The notes: generated by a model not told the origin, from the letters alone. DNA of 23,669 nt from Byssochlamys sp. IMV 00236 (GCA_001931875.2 MSJH02000221.1:1-23669), one strand, 5' to 3'. Shown: positions 1 through 10,456, counted from the stretch's first letter. Numbers and translations: made by a program.

Positions 1-352
1 TACAGTGAGAACGGTAAATTTTGTCACTTTGAGAAAATTAAATGTCCGTAACCAAAAAATAAATGTCACTTTCCAAAAAATTAATGGCACTAAGCCAAAA
101 ATGATTGTCTCTTTATGTCTAGAAATTTTGTCCTTTTGAAATAAAAGAAATATCACAATAAGTTAAATCAAATTGACCTAAACATGATATGTATTTTTGA
201 CTTAAAAACGACCCCTGCTTATTGTTGATTTTAATATCCTTTGTTGTGGTAAATGAACTTCTGATCCTTTTGTCTTATTTGATTACTGGCTATCAATATA
301 AGAAATGGTTGATTGATTTTATTCACTTTACTGTGTAGACAAACACGCCATA
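1..352 (+). repeat. Left terminal inverted repeat (352 bp)
   Basis: The arm starts TACAGTGAGAACGGTAAATT and runs to the shared AAACACGCCATA at 341-352; the two arms then diverge (TCAT on the left, ATAG in the mirrored right arm). I compared it with the reverse complement of 2838-3189 block by block and found no mismatch. It holds no open gene. The outer 130 bases contain a 21-bp phased motif array. Confidence 0.93.
19..132 (+). repeat. 21-bp phased motif array inside the TIR (iteron-like)
   Basis: A loose unit of the form AAATGTCACTTTNCAAAAAAT recurs every 21 bp. Its GTC core sits at 23-25, 44-46, 65-67, 86-88 (as GGC) and 107-109, exactly 21 bp apart; a sixth core at 130-132 is 2 bp out of register. 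The same array occurs in mirror image near 3058-3171. Two helical turns of spacing put the motif on one face of the DNA, as expected of a row of protein sites. Reading it as transposase-binding sites is inference. Confidence 0.6.
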
Positions 353-671
353 TCATACACTATGTATTATATTTGACCCTTTTTGAAAATACAACCGATC
401 GAAATACAGACCCGAACATTATTCCAAAAATTTTTTTTGACTTAAATCATTCCATAATGTTATAAAAAACTCCCTACTTGGTAATGATCAACTAAACATC
501 AAAAGACTACTCAATTGGCTGAAATATTCCAAGGCTCATTGCTGCAGTGTAACAAATTGTGGTGTATCAAGGATTAACAAAGAATTTGATAAATGAAAGA
601 CAAGTAATAAAGATAGCTATTTATATAGTAATTTAAGCGCGATAAACATTGGCTTACTAAAAAAAATCAGT

Positions 672-2380
672 CTATTTTGACCGCGTGTATCGCACAGACG
701 ATTGTTCTTCGTCATATTCGTCAGGAAGCAACAGGTTGTAACCTGAACCTTTTACCGGCTTTTGGATGTCCAGTTTCAGTAATGTACTCAAGGAAGTACG
801 ACTTTCGGCTCCACTTGATAAGATTTTTTGGAGCGAATATTCTTCGTGCTCTTCCTTCATCGTTTTTATAACCTTTACTGAATTCTCTAGCAAACACTAT
901 ATATATTTTGAAAAACGTTAACCAATTATTAATGATTAGCAAGATACAATTAACAATTTACTTTGTAGGACCAGCTAAGGTTTCCTAGTGCCAGGATGTC
1001 TTTGCTTTCAGTCATATCCCTAGGCACCTTACACTTAAACACCTTCTTGGAAAAGTATAACTTGGAAGAACAAAGTCCAAGGGACCACAAATGAATCATA
1101 TCATCTAAAGTAATAATAGTAGAAAATGGTTAATGATCTAGAATACTACTGTTGAATAACTTTCAATAAGTTTTACGTACGCCTGGCATGAAGAAACGGG
1201 ATGTGTAATTTTGAAGCAGTTGCTTCAGTGGCCCAATAATACATCTTGTATACAGCATTGAAAATGCTCAAGGCACCATAGTGGATTTTAATATGGTCAC
1301 TACCATACTTCGAATTATCGTCCAATAGTATCTTTCCCGATGCTTCTAGTATAGATAATTCATTTTCGTCGGCTGAAATGCAAGCATCTGCTTTGTACTC
1401 TTCGTTTGTGCATTTCAGAAAACATTCTCCAGGTGAGAATTTCAATGTAATATCCGGCATACTGTCTACCACAAATTCCATTATAAGCCATATGAAACTA
1501 TGGTTAAAGCTTGTTTCGTTTATGGAAAGTCGGTCATATAAATTTGGCCTTCTATAAATGTAAAGGCAAACATAAAAGAATTCCTTTATAAAATTTTGGC
1601 TGGTGCTAGGAATTTCTTCAGTGATTTCTAAACTTTTAACCACCTCCTCTATAGCTTTTAATTCATTTTTTTTTCATGACAGTCAACACGCTTGTAGTAT
1701 ATTGACTACATGTTTGAAAGGGAGTTGAAATCGTGTAATTATCATCTTTGAAGTAAGCCCATAATTCATCTGGGATGGAGGGATCACATTTGATTGAATA
1801 TCCACATTTTATGATGTGGTATTTCTCTAAACAGAAATCGTGAGCAATTGACTTTTTTAAATATTGACGTACGGCCTCCCAAACATCTTCTTGATTATCA
1901 ATATTCCAAGTACTAGACTTATCATTAACGTGATCAACCTTTTGTCTCTTGTCCTCTCTGCTCGAATCGTTCTAATTGAATACATCACCATAAACTGTAC
2001 CATGATTCGTCTTGATGTTGACATTATAAGTGTTTTTTGATTTGCTTTTTTCAGTGGCACTTTCCTATCACAATGAAATATGTTCTTTATTAGCATCTGT
2101 CAATAAAAAAATATAAGCTCTGTACTTTGGTATTTCTTTTTAAGACGCCAGCTTTCCCTTTGATATTGATTGGGACGTCTTTGTTATTAATTATCTTCTC
2201 TAAGTTGTCATGATAATACGCGAGTATAGTATTGATTTGCATCCTTGAGTTGTCATGGAGACAAAATTCTTTATACTTTTCAAAAGTCCATTCATTGACG
2301 TTATGATTCAAAAAAAAAGCAGAAACAGAAGGATCTAATTCGGTGGGGAATGTGTAATTATGAAATTGTGAATTCGACAT
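672..2380 (-). pseudogene. Four-exon gene carried by the transposon, broken by one stop and one frameshift; possible PD-(D/E)XK-like domain
   Basis: Exons by eye: 2380-2126, 2064-1181, 1104-962, 896-672, separated by introns of 61, 76 and 65 bp with good acceptors. A branch-site-like GCTAAT lies in the 61- and 65-bp introns and ATTAAC in the 76-bp one. The start is ATG at 2380 (MSNSQFHNYTF); the stop is at 672. Total about 500 codons. Two lesions: an in-frame TAG at 1974-1972, and an A9 tract (minus strand; T9 at 1666-1674) that must lose one base for the frame to continue. The central part contains DITLKFSPGECFLKC, then KADACI and, after a short gap, ELSILEASGK; this D...ExSGK spacing resembles the PD-(D/E)XK nuclease core. 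Next come HARHDMIHLWSLGL and a polar C-terminus. From memory it resembles an expanded Mucorales family of unknown function; no search was possible. A 51-bp intron with a poor donor (GTCAAC, 2025-1975) could skip the TAG. Confidence 0.6.
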
Positions 2381-2837
2381 TGTTGAGAGCAAAAACCCCT
2401 TTTTTCAAAACACTGAAGTTATAGGGTTTATTTTTAATTACACTAAATATAGTAATAAGGGGTACAGTGAAGCTGCAAACTCAAGTACTGGTAAGGTAAT
2501 ACACAAATTTAAAGGTTTTGTTCCCAAAAACATACTTTTTTTTTGGACTTGTAAAAGCTACAAAAGAGTGGATATTTGTTTTATCAGCAGTAACATAAAA
2601 AGAAAGTACATGGAACTCCAAGCTCGACAGTTTTTTATTTGGATATTGACCATTGGATAATGGATGAAAGTGTTTGTTGGATTGAGATAATATCAAGTCA
2701 TGTTGATGTGACGTTGAATTGATTCTTGAGGGGGAGGGGGAATAGTTTAGCGTGAACAATATTCTTGTCAGAGACTTTGTAAGCACGCTTAATTAAGACA
2801 ATTGTTTTAATTCAATGCTCATACCAAAAACATCTAT

Positions 2838-3189
2838 TATGGCGTGTTTGTCTACACAGTAAAGTGAATAAAATCAATCAACCATTTCTTATATTGATAG
2901 CCAGTAATCAAATAAGACAAAAGGATCAGAAGTTCATTTACCACAACAAAGGATATTAAAATCAACAATAAGCAGGGGTCGTTTTTAAGTCAAAAATACA
3001 TATCATGTTTAGGTCAATTTGATTTAACTTATTGTGATATTTCTTTTATTTCAAAAGGACAAAATTTCTAGACATAAAGAGACAATCATTTTTGGCTTAG
3101 TGCCATTAATTTTTTGGAAAGTGACATTTATTTTTTGGTTACGGACATTTAATTTTCTCAAAGTGACAAAATTTACCGTTCTCACTGTA
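2838..3189 (-). repeat. Right terminal inverted repeat (352 bp)
   Basis: Exact reverse complement of 1-352. It ends CTCACTGTA at 3181-3189. Unrelated sequence (CTGTTTTTTAAGGGC) follows, so 3189 is a real element boundary. Confidence 0.93.
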
Positions 3190-3238
3190 CTGTTTTTTAA
3201 GGGCAGAAAACTATTTTTGGGCAGTGATTTAAGCGTCT

Positions 3239-3270
<32 letters not shown>

Positions 3271-4939
3271 CCAACTACAGTTTACGCTCCTTTCGAAAGC
3301 CATTCATCAACTTTGAAAAGACATTAACCAAGATTGAGAGTTCGTTTCATAATCAACTTTTGTTAATGTGAAGCGTTTCATAAATGATAAAAGAAGCTGC
3401 TGTCGTGAAATGACCAAATGATCGAACAGATAAATGGATCGCCCAGAAAACCATTACAAAAGGAGAAAATCATGACACAAGAATTGTCCTCACATAAAAA
3501 AGATCCTGTTCTCATGACAGTACCATGTAACATCTTGCCTAGGTACAGCAAAGAGCCTCAAGTACACAGCCAAGGGCATTTTATTTGGCAGTTTGAGATC
3601 GCTGTACGCACTTTTCTGTACAATTGATGGCGAGATAGATGATTTCATGATCAATTATAATTTCTTGTATCATGGTGTATGTACTAATAATAATCAATCA
3701 GTAGATCTATATTGAATTTCTTCATCTTTACTTCAGAAACTTGTGTATGATCCAACCCTGCATAGTCAATAATGACAAGGTGTATTCCCTTTTGTGCAAG
3801 TGAATTCGTAATGTGAGGTCTATAAAGTTCTATCAGCAAAAACAATCTTATTAATACTCGCCAAGTGATATCACCCTAGCAAACTTATAGTAATACTAAA
3901 AGTTTCATTTGCTCTTAGATAGGCTGGCTGATCAGACAGCAGAGCCAAACAATTACTTCCTTGCTATGGTACAGACGGATAACAACAAAGAACAAAGGTG
4001 CATGCCAATGAGCCTCTGTAAAACTTCGTTATTAAGAACAAGGAGAAGAAAAAAGAAGAAAGATCGTTATTACAGTATTGTCATTTTGTATGAAAAAAGC
4101 AGTATTACTTGATCAATAAGAATTGATGATGACACGCAACATATGTTAATAACATATTCTGCGGTCAGTCTCTTTGTATTGCTTATTAGAGTATAGGCCC
4201 ACAGTATCCTTATATTTTAGGGTAAATACAACACTCGAATTTGCCACGAAAGCACAGTTTATCAATCATTAATTGCAAGAAACTGACCTTTGATGTCCCT
4301 GTCGCATATCCAATTGTCATGAGATCAGAACTTTTTTGTAAACGGGACCCATATGCTTGTTGAAATCGCTGTAAGTCCTATTCCACTTTTATGGCACTCG
4401 TCTATCCGCGTAATTTTGCAGGTAGGTGATGGTGTTTCTAGACTACCATTTGTATGTGCTTTATATTAGAAAATAAAGCATTTAACGATACAATTAGGAT
4501 ATGGTTATAGAAAAGATTGAGCTCAGAGTGTTACGAATAAGGTCACACTGAGAAATAAGAAAGAAGGGTATAATTTTAAAAGAAAATATATTATGTTGCA
4601 TTGAGCGTAATTTCCCGAGCCATTTAACTGATAAGGCGCATTCACACATTAAGCGATGTTGAACACATATCATGGACTTTGTATAGCATACATTCTCCAA
4701 TATGAGCATATCATCTGCATAATAGTTTGGTTCACGGGAAAATGCTTATTCTCATATACGAAGAGATACAAAATGACAACAAGCAAAAACAAAAGAATCT
4801 CAGTATTCCTCTTTCTTTCTCGACAAAGATTTCCTGTGAAATCCAATTCCAGAAAATGCAGCTCATTCTCCCCATTTATCAACTTTCACTAACATGGTGT
4901 TGTTTTACAAAGAGTGTATTATTGAGTAATTAAATAAAT
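3190..4939. other. Gene-poor stretch with a T30 tract and decayed coding scraps
   Basis: No complete gene is supportable here. A run of 30 T occupies 3241-3270, 51 bp outside the transposon; read on the minus strand it could be a retrocopy tail, but I see no retrotransposon sequence next to it. A plus-strand stretch at 4283-4429 translates with one internal stop (LTFDVPVAYPIVMRSELF, then CKRDPYAC before the stop); it looks like old coding sequence but I cannot name it. A minus-strand relict at 3684-3875 is listed separately. The remainder is AT-rich spacer that ends in the 3' flank of PDB1. Confidence 0.5.
3684..3875 (-). pseudogene. Relict open stretch, possibly from the same family as the IGYARKS pseudogene
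   Basis: After a splice-like TTGCTAG at 3876-3878 a 63-codon open frame runs to TAG at 3684. It contains IHLVIIDYAGLDHTQVSEVK. A matching pattern, VCLIALDYADLSTSSNDLYEF, occurs in the IGYARKS pseudogene near 11.4 kb (hydrophobic run, then DYAxL, then a polar helix). There is no ATG and no flanking exon that I can join. The family link rests on this short pattern only and could be chance. Confidence 0.3.
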
Positions 4940-6390
4940 TTAGAAACCAACTTTCTTGTCCAAGTTATCTCTAACAGCCTTGACAATAACGTGTTCATCA
5001 GGGAAAGCAAGGCCTTCAAGGTTGGCAGCATAAGGTGTAGGAACATCGGCACCAGTGACACGAGTCATGGGGGCATCCAAGTGCCAGAATGCTTCGTCTA
5101 TTGTATTCAAACATCAGCACACACGCACGCAATTCTCTTTCTAATATCAACACTTACTTTCCATAACTTGAGCACAAATTTCGGAACCAACACCAAAAGA
5201 GGCCCAACCTTGTTCGACAGAGACGATGTGGTTGGTCTTTTTGATGGATTTGAAGATTGTTTCAGTATCGAGAGGCTTGATAGATCTCAAGTTGATGACT
5301 TCAGCAGAAATACCATCCTTGGCCAAGAGCTCGGCAGCCTTCATACAGAAACCGACAGAACGAGAGTGGGAGACAAGGGTGATATCTTTACCTTCACGTT
5401 CAATCTTGGCCTTACCAATAGGAAGAACAAAGTCCTCAGAGAGAGCTTCGGTGGACATGGGGTAAGAGATACCATATTCGAGTTCGTTTTCGAGAACGAC
5501 GACGGGGTTAGGGTCACGAATGGCAGCCTTCAACAAACCCTTGGCATCTTCAGAGTTCCAAGGAGAGACGACCTTAAGACCAGGGACGGAACCGTACCAA
5601 GCAGAAAAGTCTTGAGAGTGTTGAGCACCGACACCAGCAGCAGCGCCGTTAGGTCCACGGAAAACAATGGGGCACTTGACGATACCGCCAGACATGTAGA
5701 GAGTCTTTGCAGCAGAGTTGACGATTTGATCAATAGCCTATAATACACTAAGTCTTGGTTTCTTGAATCCTATTCACACAAGTTTACCTGCATAGCAAAG
5801 TTGAAAGTCATGAACTCACAAACGGGCTTCAAACCGCTGAAAGCAGAACCGACAGCAAGACCAGCGAAACCCATTTCGGTAATGGGGGTATCAATCACAC
5901 GTTTAGGACCAAACTTATCCAGCAAGCCTTTGGTGACCTATATTGTTCAGTATAAAAGTTTTCTAATTAAAACTCCTCCTCTTCGTCACCCATATACACC
6001 ACATTAAGCCCGAATCTACCCCAAATTTTTTACTGTTTTCCCAGATTCTCCCATTAACACCCCTACACCTCTCTCCAACAACGCGCGCAACTGTGTAGTG
6101 GCAAGTACCTTATAAGCACCATTATATTGAGCAACTTCTTCACCGAGAATGTATACTGTCTCATCCTTGATCATTTCTTCTTCCAAAGCTTGGTTTAAAG
6201 CTTCACGAACGGTCATCTGTCATAATAAGATAAATGCTTTGGTCTATAATTTTTGCGATAATTATACCTCAGTGCCACTTGACTTGAAACGCTTTTGTGT
6301 AAGAGCAATAGCAGTAGGCTTCATGGAAGCAGTAGCAACCTGCTTGACGGCAGCAGGAGCCATACGGTGAATAGCTGCAAGGAAGGTCAT
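4940..6390 (-). CDS. PDB1: Pyruvate dehydrogenase E1 component subunit beta, mitochondrial
   Basis: Beta subunit of the thiamine-diphosphate E1 enzyme of the mitochondrial pyruvate dehydrogenase complex (pyruvate to acetyl-CoA). Five exons: 6390-6268, 6216-6109, 5937-5788, 5737-5158, 5097-4940; introns 51, 171, 50 and 60 bp; total 372 codons plus TAA, usual for the family. Residues 1-41 form a basic, Ser/Ala-rich targeting presequence ending near KRFKSSGTE. The catalytic region begins [15 protein letters not shown]. Family blocks visible: [75 protein letters not shown], and the C-terminal [16 protein letters not shown]. The start was chosen because the next upstream frame has no ATG and the presequence follows directly. 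Its start lies 162 bp downstream of the SEC1 stop on the same strand, so its promoter must sit in that AT-rich gap or overlap the SEC1 3' end. Confidence 0.96.
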
Positions 6391-6552
6391 CGTCAGTTTG
6401 AAAAAAAAATGAGATAAAAAAGAAGAACCAAGGGAAAAATAAAAAAATTTCAAATAAAAAAAAAAAACTCTTCCAAAAGATTGTCACAAAAACACTTCCA
6501 ATAACAATAAAGGCAAGTATTATTTTTATATTTATTTATTTTATTTTATTTT

Positions 6553-9212
6553 TTACCACTTTCCTAACAATTTGTGTCCCTTTGAATTAGAAGAGGAAGT
6601 GCGTGGAGGAGGTCTTTGGTCTTGATTGATAGGTCTGACCGCGTTATGAACAGTGCCCGTGTATGGTGGAATGACACTTGTTGGCGCAGGCAACTTTTTA
6701 TCCAATTGACTCAAATCATTCACAAACTTATCAGGTGTAATAACATGCGTTGAACCTATTCATCGTTCAATTCATCTGTTTTCCATCGTTGTCATAACAA
6801 CTTACCAATATACACTTCTCTGTCAAAAGCTTCTGCAAGTTCATAGGCTGATCTAATTTCTGAATACGTCATACCTCCAACGATAAAGATAATAATAGGA
6901 GGGCCTGAAGGAGGTTTAGGAGCAGCCTAAACATAGACAGGTTTAATTCAGTTTCCTTGTTATCGCTTATTTCACTTACGTTTCCTTTTGTAGATTTTTT
7001 ATGCCATTGGGTTTTATACACTCTCAACTTTGGTACTTCTTTCACTGCTTCTGCCGTATTCTTGCGTAAGTTTTGCTGCTTGACCGTTCGAAGATTATTC
7101 GGAAACAATCTTTGGTCAATCGTACCATCGATATGTCCCTCAACAATACGTTTGACAACAGGTACATAACGAGAAAGATCGAAAGGAACCTCCTGCTGAG
7201 CATCCTTCTTCTTTTTACCCTTCTTTGTTTTTTGACCCTGTTTGTTGGCTGATTTCGAAAGCTGCACGTTCAGTAAAGAGATGTTCTCGATGGCATCTTT
7301 ATACTCTTGACTGAGACGAGCATATGAAAGTAACTCTTCCAGATCGGCTGGATCCACCGTGTCTGATGTAGCGATCCACAAGAGGATAAGTCTGGTCTTG
7401 ACCATCTCACTACACTTGTGTTATTTCTTAATTCAGCCACACGACAAATGTTTACCTTGTTTCTGGATCATCCAATATTGAAATTAAATCTTCTTTTAAA
7501 TTTTCAACTTCATCTCCTTCAGGAGTTTTACCACAAGCCATGTTCTAAGATAAATAGTTATAAAAAGTTCAGTGGTTCATATCGCGTACCTGTTCAATTA
7601 AACCAATCACTTCCAAATTCTGGTATTTGAACTCATTCATACAATCACTAGCAATCGTCATATGAGCCGAGTATTTGGATTTCATTTCCTGGAACTGAGG
7701 AAGATTGGAAATTATATTCTTCATGTCATTCAAAGTAGCTGCTGTCGTTTGTCTAAATATCACGAGTTACTACGAGTCTTTTATATGTCTATAAACTATT
7801 ACCCTTCACCAGAAGATTTCTTATTTTCATTTATGAATCGATTAAACTCTTCAATCAATTTCTCGGTCGTGCTAGCAATATGCATATGACGAATCATTGT
7901 GTACACGTTATCTTGTTCGTTCAAAGTCACTTCCTGTTTATGACTCGTTCCATCTTCCTGCACATAATCGTATTCATACTTGAGACCAGCCAACACTTCC
8001 TCTGGTTTTAATAAATCAGCCATCATGGCTTGATACGTGAATTCATGCAAAAAGGGTGCAATGGGATCAATAGTACGATCGAGTAAGATTAATGTACCGC
8101 TAGGAAGTGGAGGATCTCTAGGTGGCTATTTCCAAACAAAAAAAAAATTAGAATTTTATACAATGAAAGCTCTCAACACCTACAGGGAATTCTGGATTCG
8201 TAGCGCAAAAGTTATCGAGTTCTGCTTGAACTAGTTTTGCTAAATGTTCAGGTATCTTTCGATTAATCGTTCCTTTTTCATCCAGAGGACGATGGTATCT
8301 GATCAATGGACTTTCACCAAGGGTCACGCAAACGCATAAAAGCTAAATAGGATGAGAAACAAGAAATAGCAGCAGTAATTGATTCTTCTACCTCCTTTGC
8401 AATATCGTCCAACTGCATTTCAGTCTGCGACGTGTTTGATCCGTCGCTGCCAAATAAAGTATGGAATTTGTTTTCATTGTCAAGAGTATAAACACACTGC
8501 TCGCGTACTATATAAAAAACTTAAGGAACTGTAATATTCTTTTGAATAAAGATTACTTTACCTATGAAATCCACATACATTTCCTTTAAGCTCTTGATGT
8601 GATTGGCAGCATTAGCAGCATTAAGCATACGAGTGAACTCGTTGAATACATTATTATCCAAAGCTATTTATACATGTTATCATCCCTTCCTCTTGCTGTC
8701 ATATATAAAACAATACCATTGATAAAGTGAACATGAGCTGCAGCATACATTGGCCCATCTTTTCGAGAGAAATCGTCTACGAGACGAGTACATGATTCGA
8801 TGCATGGTGTAAGGATATAGACAGCTTCATAACTAGGATAAGGCTGTCTTGGCTTTTCGATATTTTCGACCACTTGGATAGAAAAAGGATGAGTTTAAAA
8901 GGGATAGCAACAGCAGATAAACTTACAAGTAACCTATGAATATATCAGTAACTGTTACTACGGTAGTCAAGTCAACAAAATAAAAAAGGGTGTGCCTTAC
9001 ATTTTCTTCCAAAATATCATACATTTTACAAGCAGAGTTTAGTATCTTGGAAGAAAGACTGTCAACAACCACAAGCTTCCATCTTCCAGTTGGCTGAACT
9101 GACTTTATTAATTCCAAAAAACCTAAAACGAAATCACTTGTTCTAGCTGTATATTAAACATTCCTTCTTCTTTATATTTACGTTTTTTGAGAATTTCGTC
9201 AATTCCAATCAT
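6553..9212 (-). CDS. SEC1: Sec1/Munc18 (SM) family protein of exocytosis
   Basis: SM proteins clasp syntaxin and assembled SNAREs to drive vesicle fusion; this one looks like the plasma-membrane (Sec1) type. Thirteen exons: 9212-9182, 9122-9001, 8933-8927, 8872-8717, 8663-8562, 8507-8392, 8342-8184, 8125-7803, 7752-7590, 7544-7456, 7409-6980, 6926-6806, 6755-6553; 673 codons plus TAA. Supporting blocks: IKSVQPTGRWKLVVVD, ILEENVTLVVENIEKPRQPY and EAVYILTP in domain 1; LIILDRSIDPIAPFLHEFTY in the centre; RLFPNN and LRVYKTQWHKKS towards the end; IIIFIVGGMTYSEIRSAYEL and VYIGSTHVITP near the C-terminus. A lysine-rich linker (about residues 475-490, QKTKKGKKKKDAQQE) precedes the last domain. Exon 3 is only 7 nt (GTTACTT); dropping it breaks the frame, and the conserved ENVTLV needs it. 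The other SM types (Sly1, Vps45, Vps33) fit less well. Confidence 0.95.
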
Positions 9213-9331
9213 TGTCAATACAAGATGAAAGAAAAAAGGAAAGAAAAGAAAGGTACCAAAAATTGAACGGAGTGCAAAAACTAAGCTACCATAAGCCCAC
9301 TTTAAGTTATTATAAGCCCTACGTTTACACT

Positions 9332-10456
9332 TTATTTGGAATCATTTATAGATAACCAGCGTTGAGCACTGAGCATTGTGTTTTCCATGAGCATAGCAAC
9401 GGTCATTGGGCCTACTCCTCCTGGTACAGGTGTAATAAAGGATGCTACCTCTTTTGCCTTTTCAAACTCTACATCACCAACCCAGCGATATCCTGATTTC
9501 TTGGTAGGATCTATAAGCAATTTAGTTGTGCTGTATATAACAAAAAAAAAAAACCAATTTACCATCCACAGCATTCATGCCGACATCGATCACTATAGCA
9601 CCAGGCTTAATCCAGCTACCTTTGACAAGTTCAGCCTTTCCAGCTGCTGCAACAACAATATCAGCTTCCTGAACAATACGTTCAATATCCTTAGTTTTCG
9701 AATGACAAAGTGTCACTGTAGCATCCTCAGCCGTTAGCAAGGCTGCAACGGGTGAGCCAACAATGTCACCACGACCGATAACTACAGCTCGTTTACCACT
9801 GATATCAGTGCCTGTGGTCTTGATAAGATGAATGATGCCCTTTGGTGTGCATGGAATAAACATAGGTTTGCCTGCTCTCTTGCACATCTTGCCGATATTA
9901 AAAGGATGAAAGCTATAGGTTCTTTAATTACTTTTCTGTCGTTAATCATTGTTTATTGAATCTTACCCGTCCACGTCCTTTTTATAATCAATACTCTCCA
10001 ACACGACATCTTCATTAATATGTGAAGGTAAAGGCATCTGAACAAGGATGCCATGCACCTTGTCATCCAGATTAAACTGCTTTATTTTGGCCAAAAGATC
10101 TTCTTGACTTATTGTCTCGGGCAGTTTATTCATCTCGATCGAAATGCCAACCTATAGATCACATATGCATAATCAATGATCCTTTGCACTAAAAAAGCAA
10201 CCATTTTCCTTTAAACTTACTTCATTAGCAGCCTTATCCTTTGTCTTGACATAAGTAGTCGAATCAGAACGAGAACCAACCAATAGGATGGCCAAACGAG
10301 GATCAAATTGGGGATATGCTTGCTTTGTGTTGGCAATTGATGACTTGACTTGATCACGAACAGATCTTTGTGTACTATTATTAACACTTGATATCATTTC
10401 CACATAATATTTACTTACTGTGCAATAGCTTTTCCGTCTATAATTGTAGCTGTCAT
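9332..10456 (-). CDS. Methylenetetrahydrofolate dehydrogenase / methenyl-THF cyclohydrolase, stand-alone
   Basis: Interconverts 5,10-methylene-, methenyl- and 10-formyl-tetrahydrofolate in one-carbon metabolism. Five exons: 10456-10419, 10374-10221, 10151-9967, 9912-9563, 9510-9332; introns 44, 69, 54 and 52 bp; 301 codons plus TAA. Key residues by family comparison: Tyr54 and Lys58 in YVKTKDKAA (the YxxxK catalytic motif), Gln102 in LVQMPLP, the DVDG loop at 123-126, PCTPKG, the nucleotide-binding GRGDIVGSP with the nearby CHSKT, and [13 protein letters not shown] near the end. The CHSKT form suggests NADP preference, as in the D/C domain of C1-THF synthase. There is no C-terminal formate-THF ligase domain: the frame ends 31 codons after VGPMT, and the gene is followed 119 bp on by SEC1. 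No clear mitochondrial presequence, so probably cytosolic. The stop codon overlaps an AATAAA hexamer. Confidence 0.94.

Larger units (their letters stand above)
1..3189. mobile_element. DNA transposon with 352-bp perfect terminal inverted repeats and TA ends
   Basis: Seen: bases 1-352 are the exact reverse complement of 2838-3189; identity stops abruptly inside both arms. The outermost bases are TA followed by CAGTGAGAACGG, mirrored as CCGTTCTCACTG-TA at the right end. Known: insertion at TA with duplication of TA, and ends starting CAGT, are typical of the Tc1/mariner/IS630 group. The only gene inside (672-2380, minus) is not a transposase I recognise, so the superfamily is inferred from the ends alone. 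The left flank lies outside the window, so the TA duplication cannot be confirmed. The element could be an autonomous unit of an unfamiliar kind or a non-autonomous carrier of a host-type gene. The full identity of the arms suggests recent movement or ongoing gene conversion. Confidence 0.85.

Noticed and set aside
2481..2786. Minus-strand open frame of about 100 codons between the element's gene and its right arm
   Set aside because: It begins with GTG rather than ATG, has no splice sites joining it to the 672-2380 gene, and its composition looks like translated AT-rich DNA.
1..3189. CRISPR array or prokaryotic operon explanation for the repeats
   Set aside because: The repeats are two inverted arms with a spliced gene between them, not regularly spaced short direct repeats with unique spacers; the window is plainly eukaryotic.
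4991..5743. Plus-strand 250-codon ORF
   Set aside because: It is the antisense shadow of PDB1 exons 4-5; the minus-strand frame shows the conserved pyruvate dehydrogenase blocks.
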